Below are positions 1 through 7,892 of a DNA stretch of 64,000 nucleotides, piece after piece. Source of the DNA: Bradyrhizobium sp. CCGUVB4N (lineage in GTDB: Bacteria; Pseudomonadota; Alphaproteobacteria; Rhizobiales; Xanthobacteraceae); the NCBI RefSeq assembly GCF_024199945.1, contig NZ_JANADP010000001.1, positions 6,138,001 through 6,202,000 of the forward strand. The letters run 5' to 3'. Position 1 is the first letter of the stretch; each line of letters begins with the position of its first letter. The notes under the pieces were generated by a model. The model made no database searches, had not been told where the DNA came from, and saw only the letters and a list, made by a program, of their open reading frames with translations. Position numbers and translations under genes: made by a program.

Positions 1-41
1 GCGCCGGTGACGAGAGCAGTCTTTCCTTTGAGGTCGGTCAT
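1..41 (-). CDS. SDR family oxidoreductase, N-terminal fragment cut by window edge
   Basis: Read on the minus strand, an ATG at 41 opens a frame beginning MTDLKGKTALVTGA and running off the window. That is the first beta strand and the start of the TGxxxGxG nucleotide-binding loop of a short-chain dehydrogenase/reductase. It lies 38 bases downstream of another SDR gene in the same direction, so the two probably form an operon. Only 13 codons are visible, so substrate and true family cannot be given. Confidence 0.7.
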   Translation of the reverse strand, partial: MTDLKGKTALVTG

Positions 42-79
42 GGTCTTTCTCACTTTCTCTGGAATGCTCTGGAAACGAC

Positions 80-826
80 TTAGCTGGCGGTCTTGCCGCC
101 GTTGACGCGAATGATCTGGCCGGTGATGAACGAAGCTTGCTCCGATCCGACGAACAGCACCGCGTTAGCGATCTCGTCTGGCCTTGCGCCGCGCTTGAGG
201 GGCACGGCGGCGTAGAACGCCGCCTTCTTCTCCGGCGATCCGGTCAGGCGATCGAGCATGGCGGTATCCGTCGGACCGGGAGCGACCGCATTGACGCGCA
301 CGCCGAAGGCCGCAGCTTCCAGGGCCGCTGACTTGGTCAGGCCTTCGACGGCATGCTTGCTGGCGGTGTAGAGTGCCAGGTTGGCCGCGCCCCGTTCGCC
401 CATGGTCGAGGAGACGTTGATGATGCTGCCCGCGCCCTGCGCCTTCATCACGCGCAGCTCGTGCTTGATGCTGAGCAACGTTCCGAGCACGTTGGTGTTG
501 AAGATGTCGGCGTAGCTTTGCTCGGTCTGCTCCCACACCGGGCCGGGAGTGCCTTCGACGCCTGCGTTGTTGACCGCAACATCGAGGCGACCAAACCGCT
601 TGACGGTCTTGTCAACGAGATCGCTTATCTCAGCTTCATTGCGGACGTCGGCCTTGACGAATTCGGCCTCCGCGCCAAGGTCGCGCAACTCTGCGGCCAA
701 TGCCTGCCCGGCATCGTCTCGCCTGCCGGACACCACCACCCGATGACCGGATCGCGCGAAGGAAACGGCAGTCGCCCGGCCGATACCAGCGAGCGCGCCC
801 GTGATCAATACAACCGGCAAAGCCAT
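80..826 (-). CDS. SDR family NAD(P)-dependent oxidoreductase
   Basis: A 248-residue classical short-chain dehydrogenase, the usual length for the family. The Rossmann glycine motif TGALAGIG is at residues 9-16, the structural NNAG at 86-89, the catalytic Ser near 139-140 and the YTASK catalytic pair at Tyr153/Lys157. A C-terminal FITGQIIRVNGG segment is typical of 3-oxoacyl-ACP reductase-like members. The protein should reduce or oxidise a carbonyl/alcohol with NAD(P)H in the cytoplasm; substrate is unknown. It is divergent from a LysR gene and followed by a second SDR in the same orientation, so local control by that LysR protein is likely (inference). Confidence 0.93.
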   Translation of the reverse strand: MALPVVLITGALAGIGRATAVSFARSGHRVVVSGRRDDAGQALAAELRDLGAEAEFVKADVRNEAEISDLVDKTVKRFGRLDVAVNNAGVEGTPGPVWEQTEQSYADIFNTNVLGTLLSIKHELRVMKAQGAGSIINVSSTMGERGAANLALYTASKHAVEGLTKSAALEAAAFGVRVNAVAPGPTDTAMLDRLTGSPEKKAAFYAAVPLKRGARPDEIANAVLFVGSEQASFITGQIIRVNGGKTAS

Positions 827-1028
827 GAAAATCCCTTTCCTTCTGTCCTTTCCGACGCCGCCAGATCGATTGGGTCCAACAGCATCGCTTCCGTGAGATA
901 GGGAAAGGCTCTTTTCGTCGCCAAGACTTTGTTAGTTGCCTTTCATGCCTGACAGGTATGGGATGGTCGCCAGCGGCGCCTTTGCCTGGAGGCAATTGGG
1001 CCGCGAACCTGTTGAGAGGCATTTGCTC

Positions 1029-1934
1029 ATGGAGCTGCGTCACCTCCGGTACTTCGTCGCTGTCGCCGAGGAAGGCAGCTTCACGGTTGCCGCCGAGAAG
1101 CGGCTGCGCACCGCGCAGCCCTCGCTCAGCCGCCAGATCCGTGACCTCGAATACGAGGTCGGCGTGCCCTTGTTTGCGCGCAGCGTGCACGGCGTCGAGC
1201 TGACGGTCGCGGGAAAGACCTTTCTCGATCACGCGCGCCTGGCGCTGACGCAAGCGGACGCGGCAATCGAGGCAGCGCGGCGCGCCGGCCGCCCCGAAAA
1301 ATCACGCTTGGCACTCGGCTTCCTCACCGGGCAGGAAATCGACTGGCTGCCGGAGGCAATGCGCGTGCTGCGCGACGAGTTGCCGAACATCGACGTCACA
1401 GTGACGAGCGATTTTTCGCCCGTGCTGGCGGAGGGCCTGACGCGCGGCAGCCTCGACCTGGCCTTCATGCGGCGTGAGGCACACTCGACCGATCTCGTCT
1501 ACCAAACCGTGATCAAGGAGACGCTGGCCGCTGTGTTGCCGAGCGACCACCGCCTCGCGAAGCTGGACCGTGTCGAGCTTGCAAGGCTTGAGGGGACGCC
1601 TTTCATCAACGTCTCCGACACCGCGCCCGAGCTTCTCAAGATCATCAACGACCATTTGCGCGACAGCGGACTCGGCATCGCGACTGCCCATGAGGCCGAC
1701 AACATCGTCATGGCGGTGTCGATGGTCGCCTCCACCCGCGGCTTCGCGCTGCTGCCAAGCTATGTGAAGAACTTTCTGCCCTGGTCCGTCGTCAGTCGCC
1801 CGCTCAAGGGCAACGCGCCGACGATCGACCTCGTCGTCGGCTATCACAAGGCCAATGCCTCGCCGATCCTGGCGAAATTCATCTCGCGATTAGGCGACCT
1901 GATCGAACGCGCGACGAAGCACGCGCCGCGGTGA
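1029..1934 (+). CDS. LysR family transcriptional regulator
   Basis: A 301-residue LysR-type regulator. The N-terminal winged helix begins MELRHLRYFVAVAEEGSF and continues through a helix-turn-helix ending in the typical QPSLSRQIRDLE recognition helix; the rest is a periplasmic-binding-like effector domain. I chose ATG 1029 because a GAGAGG ribosome site sits about 10 bases upstream and the family almost always begins a few residues before RHLRYF; the frame stays open further upstream to 936. It is divergent from the SDR pair, with about 200 bases between, the usual arrangement for a LysR gene and its target. Effector unknown. Confidence 0.93.
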   Translation: MELRHLRYFVAVAEEGSFTVAAEKRLRTAQPSLSRQIRDLEYEVGVPLFARSVHGVELTVAGKTFLDHARLALTQADAAIEAARRAGRPEKSRLALGFLTGQEIDWLPEAMRVLRDELPNIDVTVTSDFSPVLAEGLTRGSLDLAFMRREAHSTDLVYQTVIKETLAAVLPSDHRLAKLDRVELARLEGTPFINVSDTAPELLKIINDHLRDSGLGIATAHEADNIVMAVSMVASTRGFALLPSYVKNFLPWSVVSRPLKGNAPTIDLVVGYHKANASPILAKFISRLGDLIERATKHAPR

Positions 1935-1951
1935 TCGTGCCCGCGTGCTGC

Positions 1952-2593
1952 TCAGCTCAAGAGCAGCGCCATGCCGGGATCGCCCTTCTCCATCGCACGC
2001 CGGTAAGCCGGACGCGCGCCGATACGGCCGAGATATTTGACCACGTTCGGGCATCGCGCGAGATCGTAGGGCTGGAAATAACGCATCGTCGTGAGCGAGA
2101 AGCCCATCATGATGTCGGCCGTGGTAAAGGTGCTGCCCGCGAGATACTCGGCATCGCGCACGCGCGCATCGACGAGATCGAAAGCACGGTCGACGCGCGC
2201 CTTGGTCGCGACCAGCATCGGATTATCCTCGGCGAGCTTGAGCCGGTTCAGCAGCATCAGCCGGCCCATGCCGGCTTGCAGCGTGCCGTTGGCGAAGTGA
2301 AACCAATAGAGGAATTGCGCGAAATCGGGCGCGTCCGGGCCGAGCACGAGGCGGCCCTTGCCGTATCTGGTCATGATGTAGTCGACGATGGCGCCGGATT
2401 CGGCGAGCACGAGATCGCCATCAACGATGACCGGCGCCGACCCGATCGGATGCAGCGCCTTGTAGTCGGGCGGCGCCAACATCGTGACGGAATCGCGCGC
2501 ATAGCGCTTCAGCTCGTAAGGAATCCCGAGCTCCTCGCAGAGCCAGACGATGCGTTCGGATTGCGATTTGCCGAGATGATGGACGGTGAGCAT
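1952..2593 (-). CDS. Glutathione S-transferase family protein
   Basis: A 213-residue cytoplasmic GST. The N-terminal thioredoxin-like domain starts MLTVHHLGKSQSERIVWLCE, where the Ser after the first strand is the likely catalytic/glutathione-activating residue, followed by the GSAPVIVDGDLVLAESGAI segment with the cis-Pro (APV) and the ES pair that holds the glutathione gamma-glutamyl group. The second half is the all-helical C-terminal domain. ATG 2593 is preferred because AGGAGA lies 7 bases upstream; an upstream in-frame start would add 12 residues without a site. It is convergent with the LysR gene, ending 17 bases from it. Confidence 0.92.
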   Translation of the reverse strand: MLTVHHLGKSQSERIVWLCEELGIPYELKRYARDSVTMLAPPDYKALHPIGSAPVIVDGDLVLAESGAIVDYIMTRYGKGRLVLGPDAPDFAQFLYWFHFANGTLQAGMGRLMLLNRLKLAEDNPMLVATKARVDRAFDLVDARVRDAEYLAGSTFTTADIMMGFSLTTMRYFQPYDLARCPNVVKYLGRIGARPAYRRAMEKGDPGMALLLS

Positions 2594-2663
2594 GGGCGTC
2601 TCCTGCGGGCAGAGTTCCGCCCGGCCCAAGCATAGCGTAGCCAGGTGTCACCTTGAAGGTCGT

Positions 2664-3044
2664 TCAGGCGACCAGGCTGCGCAGCGCTCCGATCATCTTG
2701 TCCGGCGCGTAGGGCTTGTTGAAGAAGCGGCTTCGTTCCGGCAGCTCGGCGTGCTCGACCAGCATGTGCCCGGAGACGACGACCAGCTGAATCGGTGGCC
2801 AGCGATTGCGCACGACGGCGGCCAGACGCAGCCCATCCATTGAGCCGGGCATGTCGACGTCGGTCAGCACGATCCGGATATCATCACGGCTTTCCAGCAT
2901 GACGATCGCCTCGTCCGCATTGTCTGCGAAGATCGGCGTCAAGCCGGCATCCTCCACGAGGTCGCCCGCAATCATCATCTGGAGAGGATCGTCCTCGACG
3001 ACGAGCACGACGGGCTTCGCTGTCACTTCAATCTGCCCGTCCAC
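2664..3044 (-). CDS. Single-domain response regulator
   Basis: A 126-residue stand-alone receiver domain with no output domain. Acidic pocket residues are Glu17/Asp18/Asp19, the phospho-acceptor is Asp62 in LTDVDMPG, the switch Ser is Ser91 (VVVSGH) and the conserved Lys is Lys110 in FFNKPY. This receiver subtype is common in Rhizobiales, where such proteins act as phosphate shuttles or as partners of hybrid kinases. No histidine kinase is encoded nearby, so the partner is unknown. A plain role in phosphorelay signalling is safe; the pathway is not visible. Confidence 0.9.
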   Translation of the reverse strand: MDGQIEVTAKPVVLVVEDDPLQMMIAGDLVEDAGLTPIFADNADEAIVMLESRDDIRIVLTDVDMPGSMDGLRLAAVVRNRWPPIQLVVVSGHMLVEHAELPERSRFFNKPYAPDKMIGALRSLVA

Positions 3045-3304
3045 TGTCTAAGCCTGCGACGCCGTGAGAGGTTCGTTCCGCAATCTGCCACCTGGCCGCG
3101 CTCGCCACCAGCCTCGGATCGTGCGTTCGATGAGATGCCACCTTGTCCCGCATCGCGCTCGTGCCCGCGATGATGGCAGCGTGTGAGTGAACTCTATAAG
3201 CTCGAGATCACGCGAAGGTTCCGCCCCGCTTGGGTCACGGCGGCGTGACCCAGCGCATCGCCAACGACGATGCGACGGATGAAACGTGGCGAGCGTTGGC
3301 TGCC

Positions 3305-3856
3305 TTACGCCGCCTCGTCGGTCACCATGCGCGCCACGACGCGGTCGCGGCGGATGAAGTGGTGCCAGAGGGCCGCGATCACGTGGACCGCGATCAAGGC
3401 CAGCAGCACATAGGCAAAGAAGATGTGCCGATCCTCGAAGGCATCCGCCGCCGCCTTATCCGGAGAGGTGAATTGCGGCACGTGAAACAGGCCGAAGAAG
3501 TCCGAATAGTTGGTCGCGCGCGCACCGGAATGCGCCCAGCCCAGCATCGCGACCAGGATGACGACGAGATAGAGCGCGCCATGGCTGACATGGGCCGCGA
3601 TCTTCTGCCAGCGCAAGGTCTCGACCGGCAGCGCCGGGGTCGGATTGATGGCGCGCCAGACCAGGCGCAACACCGTGAGCAGCAGGATCACGTAACCGAT
3701 GTCGGCGTGGATCGAACGGTAGAAAAACCGATCTGGCCGTGCGGGAAAGTGGTTCATCCACCAGCCGAAGGCGATCATGCCGATGATCGCCAGCGCCAAG
3801 CCCCAGTGAAACCAGCGGGCAACGCTCCCCCAGCCGGTCCTCGTGTTTCTGATCAT
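3305..3856 (-). CDS. Cytochrome b561 family membrane protein
   Basis: A 183-residue protein with four predicted membrane helices and the histidine pattern of bacterial di-haem b561: WFHWG near the N-terminus, SIHADIGY, HVSHGALY and a C-terminal AVHVIAALWHHFIRRD. It should carry electrons between the quinone pool and a periplasmic or membrane partner. I chose ATG 3856, which has GGGAG 6 bases upstream; an upstream in-frame ATG at 3922 lacks a good site and would add a non-homologous tail. It is divergent from murI. A perfect 8-bp hairpin (3232-3251) lies downstream without a T-run on the coding strand. Confidence 0.9.
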   Translation of the reverse strand: MIRNTRTGWGSVARWFHWGLALAIIGMIAFGWWMNHFPARPDRFFYRSIHADIGYVILLLTVLRLVWRAINPTPALPVETLRWQKIAAHVSHGALYLVVILVAMLGWAHSGARATNYSDFFGLFHVPQFTSPDKAAADAFEDRHIFFAYVLLALIAVHVIAALWHHFIRRDRVVARMVTDEAA

Positions 3857-4026
3857 GTCGGCTCCCGAAAATTTGCGGATGTCCCAACCGCAGCGCAGCA
3901 CGGCTGCAAATAGCGGGAACATGCGGCAAAGGTGAAATTGAATCGTTCCAAACTGGGCGTCGGCCGCCCCCGCCGCAAAACCGCCCTAAAAACCGAATGG
4001 TAACCATGGCGGGCTAGGGTAATCAC

Positions 4027-4824
4027 GTGACCAATTCCCCGACGATCCTGGTATTCGACTCCGGTCTTGGCGGTCTCACCGTGCTGCGTGAGGTCGTGGC
4101 CGCGCGCCCGGACGCCCATTACGTCTACGTCGCCGACGATGCCTTCTTCCCCTATGGCCATCACAGCGAGGACGAGATCATTGCCCGCGTGGTGCCGCTG
4201 ATGGGGGAGCTGATCGGCACCCATGATCCTGACCTCGTCGTCATCGCCTGCAACACCGCCTCCACCCTGGTCCTATCGCATCTGCGGGCCGCTTATTCCG
4301 TGCCCTTCGTCGGCACGGTGCCGGCGATCAAGCCGGCCTGCGCCCGCTCGAAGACCCGCCGCGTCTCGGTGCTCGGCACCAAGGGCACGGTGAAGCGCGA
4401 ATACACCAAGGCGCTGATCCGTGATTACGCACTGGGCTGCGAGGTCACGCTGGTCGGCTCGCCCGAATTGGCCTCGCTCGCGGAGCGCGAGCTCAGCGGT
4501 CACCCGATCAGCGACGGCGATATCCTCACCGAACTCACCCCCTGCTTCGTCGGCGATGCCGCGGACGCGGGCGCGCGCACCGACACCGTGGTGCTTGCCT
4601 GCACGCATTATCCGCTGCTGCTCGACCGGATGAAGAAGCTCGCGCCATGGCCGGTCGAGTGGATCGACCCGGCACCTGCGATCGCCCGCCGCGTCTCGGA
4701 TCTGCTTGGCGCATCGACCTGCGGCATCGCGCAGTCCGGCGCCGAGATGATTTTCACGTCCAACCGCGTGCATGGCCTCAGCGCCACGCTGACGCCGTTC
4801 TTCGGCGGGCGCGCGGTCGCCTGA
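4027..4824 (+). CDS. murI: Glutamate racemase
   Basis: A 265-residue glutamate racemase that interconverts L- and D-glutamate for peptidoglycan. The two catalytic cysteines are visible: Cys75 in VIACNTAST and Cys192 in ACTHYPLLL; the substrate-binding DSGLGGLTV motif is at residues 11-19. The start is GTG at 4027, giving the typical short N-terminus before the first strand ILVFDSG. It is divergent from the cytochrome b561 gene and followed after 60 bases by an HpcH-type aldolase gene, which may share the transcript though there is no functional link that I can see. Confidence 0.95.
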   Translation: MTNSPTILVFDSGLGGLTVLREVVAARPDAHYVYVADDAFFPYGHHSEDEIIARVVPLMGELIGTHDPDLVVIACNTASTLVLSHLRAAYSVPFVGTVPAIKPACARSKTRRVSVLGTKGTVKREYTKALIRDYALGCEVTLVGSPELASLAERELSGHPISDGDILTELTPCFVGDAADAGARTDTVVLACTHYPLLLDRMKKLAPWPVEWIDPAPAIARRVSDLLGASTCGIAQSGAEMIFTSNRVHGLSATLTPFFGGRAVA

Positions 4825-4884
4825 CTTGCGCCGCGGCGGCGCGCTGCTAGGCTCCGCCGTCGTCATCCCTCCGCAGGTCATCAC

Positions 4885-5658
4885 ATGCCGGTCCCCGCAA
4901 CGCCGCTCAATCGCCTCCGCCAATTGTGGAGCGAAGGCCGCCCCGCCTTCGGCGCGATCGCAACGATCCCGAGTGTGCAGATGGTGCAGATCATGGCGCG
5001 CTCGCTCGATTGGATCATCGTCGATCTCGAGCACGGCCCGATCGGATTGACGGAAGCGCATGCAATGATCGCCGCGACGACGGGCACGCCGTGCACGCCG
5101 CTGGTGCGGATCGCGGCGAACGAGCCGTGGCTTGCGAAAGCGCCGATGGACATCGGCGCCTTCGGCATCAATTTCCCGATGATCACGAACCGCAGCGAGG
5201 CGGAGAAGGCGGTGCGCAGCGTACGCTATCCGCCGCGCGGCGATCGTCTGTGGGGTCCGTTCCACGCGCCGTTCCGCTGGGGCCAGTCGATGCCGGACTA
5301 CATGGCGTCAGCCGACGACGAGATGATCTGCATGATCACCATCGAGCATGTCGATGCCGTCAACCGCATCGATGAGATCATGGCAACGCCGGGCATCGAC
5401 GTCGCCGTCATCGGCCCGGGCGATCTCGCCACGTCCATCAACAAGCGCGGACGGATGGACGATCCCGAGCTGCTCGAACTGGTCGCCCGCGCGGAGGCCG
5501 GCATCCTCAGAAGCGGCGTCCCGATCGGCGGCGTGGCCCGTACCGCAGACCAGGCCAACGCCCTGATTGATCGCGGCTACCGCGCGATCGCGCTCGGCTT
5601 CGACTGGTCGCTGTTTCAGCGCGGCATCATGGCAGCCTTCGACGGTATCAAGCGCTGA
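4885..5658 (+). CDS. HpcH/HpaI aldolase/citrate lyase family protein
   Basis: A 257-residue class II (metal-dependent) pyruvate aldolase of the HpcH/HpaI family. The catalytic segment DWIIVDLEHGP contains the metal-associated Glu49 and His50; later the family signature IEHVDAVNRIDEI and GIDVAVIGPGDLATS are present, the latter forming the phosphate/pyruvate site. Members cleave 2-keto-3-deoxy or 4-hydroxy-2-oxo acids to pyruvate and an aldehyde. No aromatic catabolic genes flank it, so the natural substrate is not evident. The strongest alternative is a 2-dehydro-3-deoxyglucarate aldolase. Confidence 0.88.
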   Translation: MPVPATPLNRLRQLWSEGRPAFGAIATIPSVQMVQIMARSLDWIIVDLEHGPIGLTEAHAMIAATTGTPCTPLVRIAANEPWLAKAPMDIGAFGINFPMITNRSEAEKAVRSVRYPPRGDRLWGPFHAPFRWGQSMPDYMASADDEMICMITIEHVDAVNRIDEIMATPGIDVAVIGPGDLATSINKRGRMDDPELLELVARAEAGILRSGVPIGGVARTADQANALIDRGYRAIALGFDWSLFQRGIMAAFDGIKR

Positions 5659-5727
5659 ACAGGCCGGTTGCCACCTTGCCGGGAACAGCGGCACTGCTAG
5701 GGTCGGCCATTCCAGAGAGGAAAAACC

Positions 5728-6111
5728 ATGCTCAAAAAGACTTTGCTCGCTCTGACCTTCACCAGCCTCGCCGTCGCTGCCTTTGCCCAGCAGACCGGCA
5801 TCAAGCGCACCCCGCTCCAGAAAGTCGAATTCCCGGATGGCTACAACACCGTTACCGCCATCGCGGAAGTCCCGGCGGGCGGGGCGGCAGGCCGCCATAC
5901 CCATCCCGGCGTTGAGACCGGCTACGTGCTCGAAGGCGAGCTCAATCTGCTGGTCGATGGGCAGCCGGAGAAGACCCTGAAAGCCGGTGATTCCTACCAG
6001 ATCCCGGCAGGTGTCGTGCACGACGCCAAGGCTCATGGCGATAAGGCTATGAAAGTGCTGGGAGTTTACATCGTCGACAAGACCAAGCCGCTGGCCTCGC
6101 CGGCCCCCTGA
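5728..6111 (+). CDS. Secreted cupin domain protein
   Basis: A 127-residue protein with a Sec signal peptide (MLKKTLLALTFTSLAVAAFA, cleavage after Ala-Phe-Ala) followed by a single small cupin barrel. Metal ligands of cupin motif 1 are His57, His59 and Glu63 in RHTHPGVETGYVLEG, and motif 2 supplies His98 in IPAGVVHDA. An AGAGAGGAAA-like site precedes the ATG. It is expected in the periplasm; mono-cupins like this often bind a divalent metal, and enzymatic activity is unproven. It is the third of four same-strand genes from murI on. Confidence 0.88.
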   Translation: MLKKTLLALTFTSLAVAAFAQQTGIKRTPLQKVEFPDGYNTVTAIAEVPAGGAAGRHTHPGVETGYVLEGELNLLVDGQPEKTLKAGDSYQIPAGVVHDAKAHGDKAMKVLGVYIVDKTKPLASPAP

Positions 6112-6218
6112 TAGGGCCGAACCGATACGCCCCCAGGCGGTTGGTTCGTGCTAGAGCAGACGGCGAGCGGGCGCCCCCTCGCCGTCGCTCATTTTCAATC
6201 CGCGGGAACCGGAGAACG

Positions 6219-6986
6219 ATGCGCGGTCAACCTAAGAACATTTCGCTGCCGCGCCGCCTGATTATCGACCTCATGCGCGCCTCGATGGGCGTGCCGTTCG
6301 TCTCGCTGTCCCGCTCGCTCAATATCCGGCCGCTGCTGGAGGCCCGTGGGGGCGCGATGGCGCCTGCCGGCTGGGCCGCGATGTTCGTCAAGGCCTTCGC
6401 CCTAGTCGCCAGGGACGAGCCGGTCCTGCGCACCGTCTATGCCAAATGGCCCTGGCCATCGCTCTACGAGCTGCCGAAGAGCGTGGCCCTCATCGCCATC
6501 GCCCGGGTCGAGAACGGCGAGGAATGCGTGATGCCGCAGCGAATCGCGGCTCCCGAGACCATGACGCTGGCCGCGGTCGACGCCGAAATCCGGCGCGCCA
6601 AGACCGCGCCGATCGACGACGTCCCGATGTTCCGCAAGATCATGCGGGCGACCCGCCTGCCGCTGCCGCTGCGGCGGCTGTCCTGGGCGGTGGGATTAAA
6701 TTTCGGCCGGCAGCGGGGCAATTGGTTCGGCAGTTTCCAGGTGAGCTCGGTGGCCGCCTATGGCGGCGGCGAGCTCCACCCGGTCACGCCCGGCCCCTTC
6801 ATCGTCAGCTACGGGGTCGTCGAGCCCGACCAGACCATCCATGTCGTGATCCGCTGGGACCATCGGGTCACGGATGCCGCCCCCATCGCCCGGGTCCTGA
6901 CCCGGCTGGAACAGGTGCTGAACACTGAAATCGCTGCCGAATTACGGGCGGCTGGCGCCAAACCAATCCGGGCCGTCGGAACCTGA
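6219..6986 (+). CDS. 2-oxo acid dehydrogenase E2 catalytic-domain-like protein
   Basis: A 255-residue protein resembling the acyltransferase (catalytic) domain of dihydrolipoamide acyltransferases, without the lipoyl or E1/E3-binding domains. Visible family features are an N-terminal basic LPRRLIIDLM helix, a central strand-rich segment and the C-terminal VVIRWDHRVTDAAPIARVL, which matches the family DHRxxDG active-site motif except that the last residues are TDA instead of the usual DGA. The catalytic His is therefore present but the motif is altered. ATG 6219 has GGAG 5 bases upstream; an upstream in-frame start lacks one. Stand-alone E2-like proteins of this type are known in Bradyrhizobium-like genomes but uncharacterised as far as I know. 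Confidence 0.75.
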   Translation: MRGQPKNISLPRRLIIDLMRASMGVPFVSLSRSLNIRPLLEARGGAMAPAGWAAMFVKAFALVARDEPVLRTVYAKWPWPSLYELPKSVALIAIARVENGEECVMPQRIAAPETMTLAAVDAEIRRAKTAPIDDVPMFRKIMRATRLPLPLRRLSWAVGLNFGRQRGNWFGSFQVSSVAAYGGGELHPVTPGPFIVSYGVVEPDQTIHVVIRWDHRVTDAAPIARVLTRLEQVLNTEIAAELRAAGAKPIRAVGT

Positions 6987-7003
6987 TTCCGGGGCCGTTC
7001 GCA

Positions 7004-7032
7004 TTGACAAATCGGCCCAAACTCTCCTAAAA
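7004..7032 (+). promoter_or_regulatory. Probable sigma-70 promoter for rpsD
   Basis: TTGACA at 7004-7009 and CTAAAA at 7027-7032 are separated by 17 bases. They are followed by a GC-rich hairpin (7043-7050 with 7057-7064) in a leader of about 150 bases before rpsD. The hairpin could be a leader control element or the terminator of the preceding gene. Confidence 0.55.
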
Positions 7033-7185
7033 GCCCCCTGCTCGCGGGCCGATTTCGGCCCGCGAAGCGTTTCGCGACCCGTGGTCCTGTTCCTTCAAGC
7101 TTTGGGGATCGGACCTGTCAGTGCCGGGCTAGCCCGTCACCCAGGAGGGCGCGTTTCCTCAAACCATGCAACCGAAGAGGACGCG

Positions 7186-7803
7186 ATGACTAAGCGCAGT
7201 GAGGCGAAGTACAAACTCGATCGCCGTATGGGCCAGAACATCTGGGGCCGCCCGAAGAGCCCCGTGAACCGCAGGGAATACGGCCCCGGCCAGCACGGCC
7301 AGCGCCGCAAGGGCAAGCTCTCCGACTTCGGCGTGCAGCTGCGCGCCAAGCAGAAGCTGAAGGGCTACTACGCCAACATTTCCGAACGTCAGTTCCACGG
7401 CATCTATGTCGAGGCGAGCCGCCTCAAGGGTGACACCGGCGAGAACCTGATCGGCCTGCTCGAGCGTCGTCTCGACGCGGTCGTGTACCGCGCCAAGTTC
7501 GTCTCGACGATCTTCGCCGCGCGCCAGTTCATCAACCACGGCCACATCAAGGTGAACGGCCGCAAGGTCAACATCTCGAGCTACCAGATCAAGGTCGGCG
7601 ACGTGATCGAGGTCAAGGAAGCCTCCAAACAGCTCGCCCACGTTCTCGAAGCCAGCCAGCTCCCCGAGCGCGACACCCCCGACTATCTCGAAGTCGACCA
7701 CGGCAAGATGACCGCCAAGTACGTGCGCATCCCCGGCCTCTCCGACGTGCCGTTCCCGGTGCAGATGGAGCCCCATCTGGTCGTCGAATTCTATTCGCGC
7801 TAA
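7186..7803 (+). CDS. rpsD: 30S ribosomal protein S4
   Basis: A 205-residue S4, a primary 16S rRNA-binding protein of the small subunit. It starts MTKRSEAKYKLDRRMGQNIWG, followed by the S4 N-terminal domain (KSPVNRREYGPGQHG) and the S4 RNA-binding fold (RRLDAVVYRAKF, FINHGHIKVNGRKVNI). ATG 7186 has GAGG upstream and gives the standard length; an upstream start at 7081 would add 35 unrelated residues. As is usual in this group it stands apart from the alpha operon. It has its own promoter and a strong terminator, so it is probably monocistronic. Confidence 0.98.
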   Translation: MTKRSEAKYKLDRRMGQNIWGRPKSPVNRREYGPGQHGQRRKGKLSDFGVQLRAKQKLKGYYANISERQFHGIYVEASRLKGDTGENLIGLLERRLDAVVYRAKFVSTIFAARQFINHGHIKVNGRKVNISSYQIKVGDVIEVKEASKQLAHVLEASQLPERDTPDYLEVDHGKMTAKYVRIPGLSDVPFPVQMEPHLVVEFYSR

Positions 7804-7816
7804 GATCTGAATATCG

Positions 7817-7846
7817 AAAGGCCCCGGTTCGCCGGGGCCTTTTTGC
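7817..7846 (+). terminator. Intrinsic terminator of rpsD
   Basis: A perfect 11-bp stem AAAGGCCCCGG (7817-7827) / CCGGGGCCTTT (7832-7842) closes a TTCG tetraloop and runs into five T residues, 13 bases after the rpsD stop codon. Confidence 0.93.
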
Positions 7847-7892
7847 TTAAGAGCCACACTTCAGTGGCCGCAATGCTTTCAGGAGCCGTCGC

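Noticed and set aside
3232..3251. 8-bp hairpin downstream of cytochrome b561 considered as a terminator
   Set aside because: No T-run follows on the coding strand.
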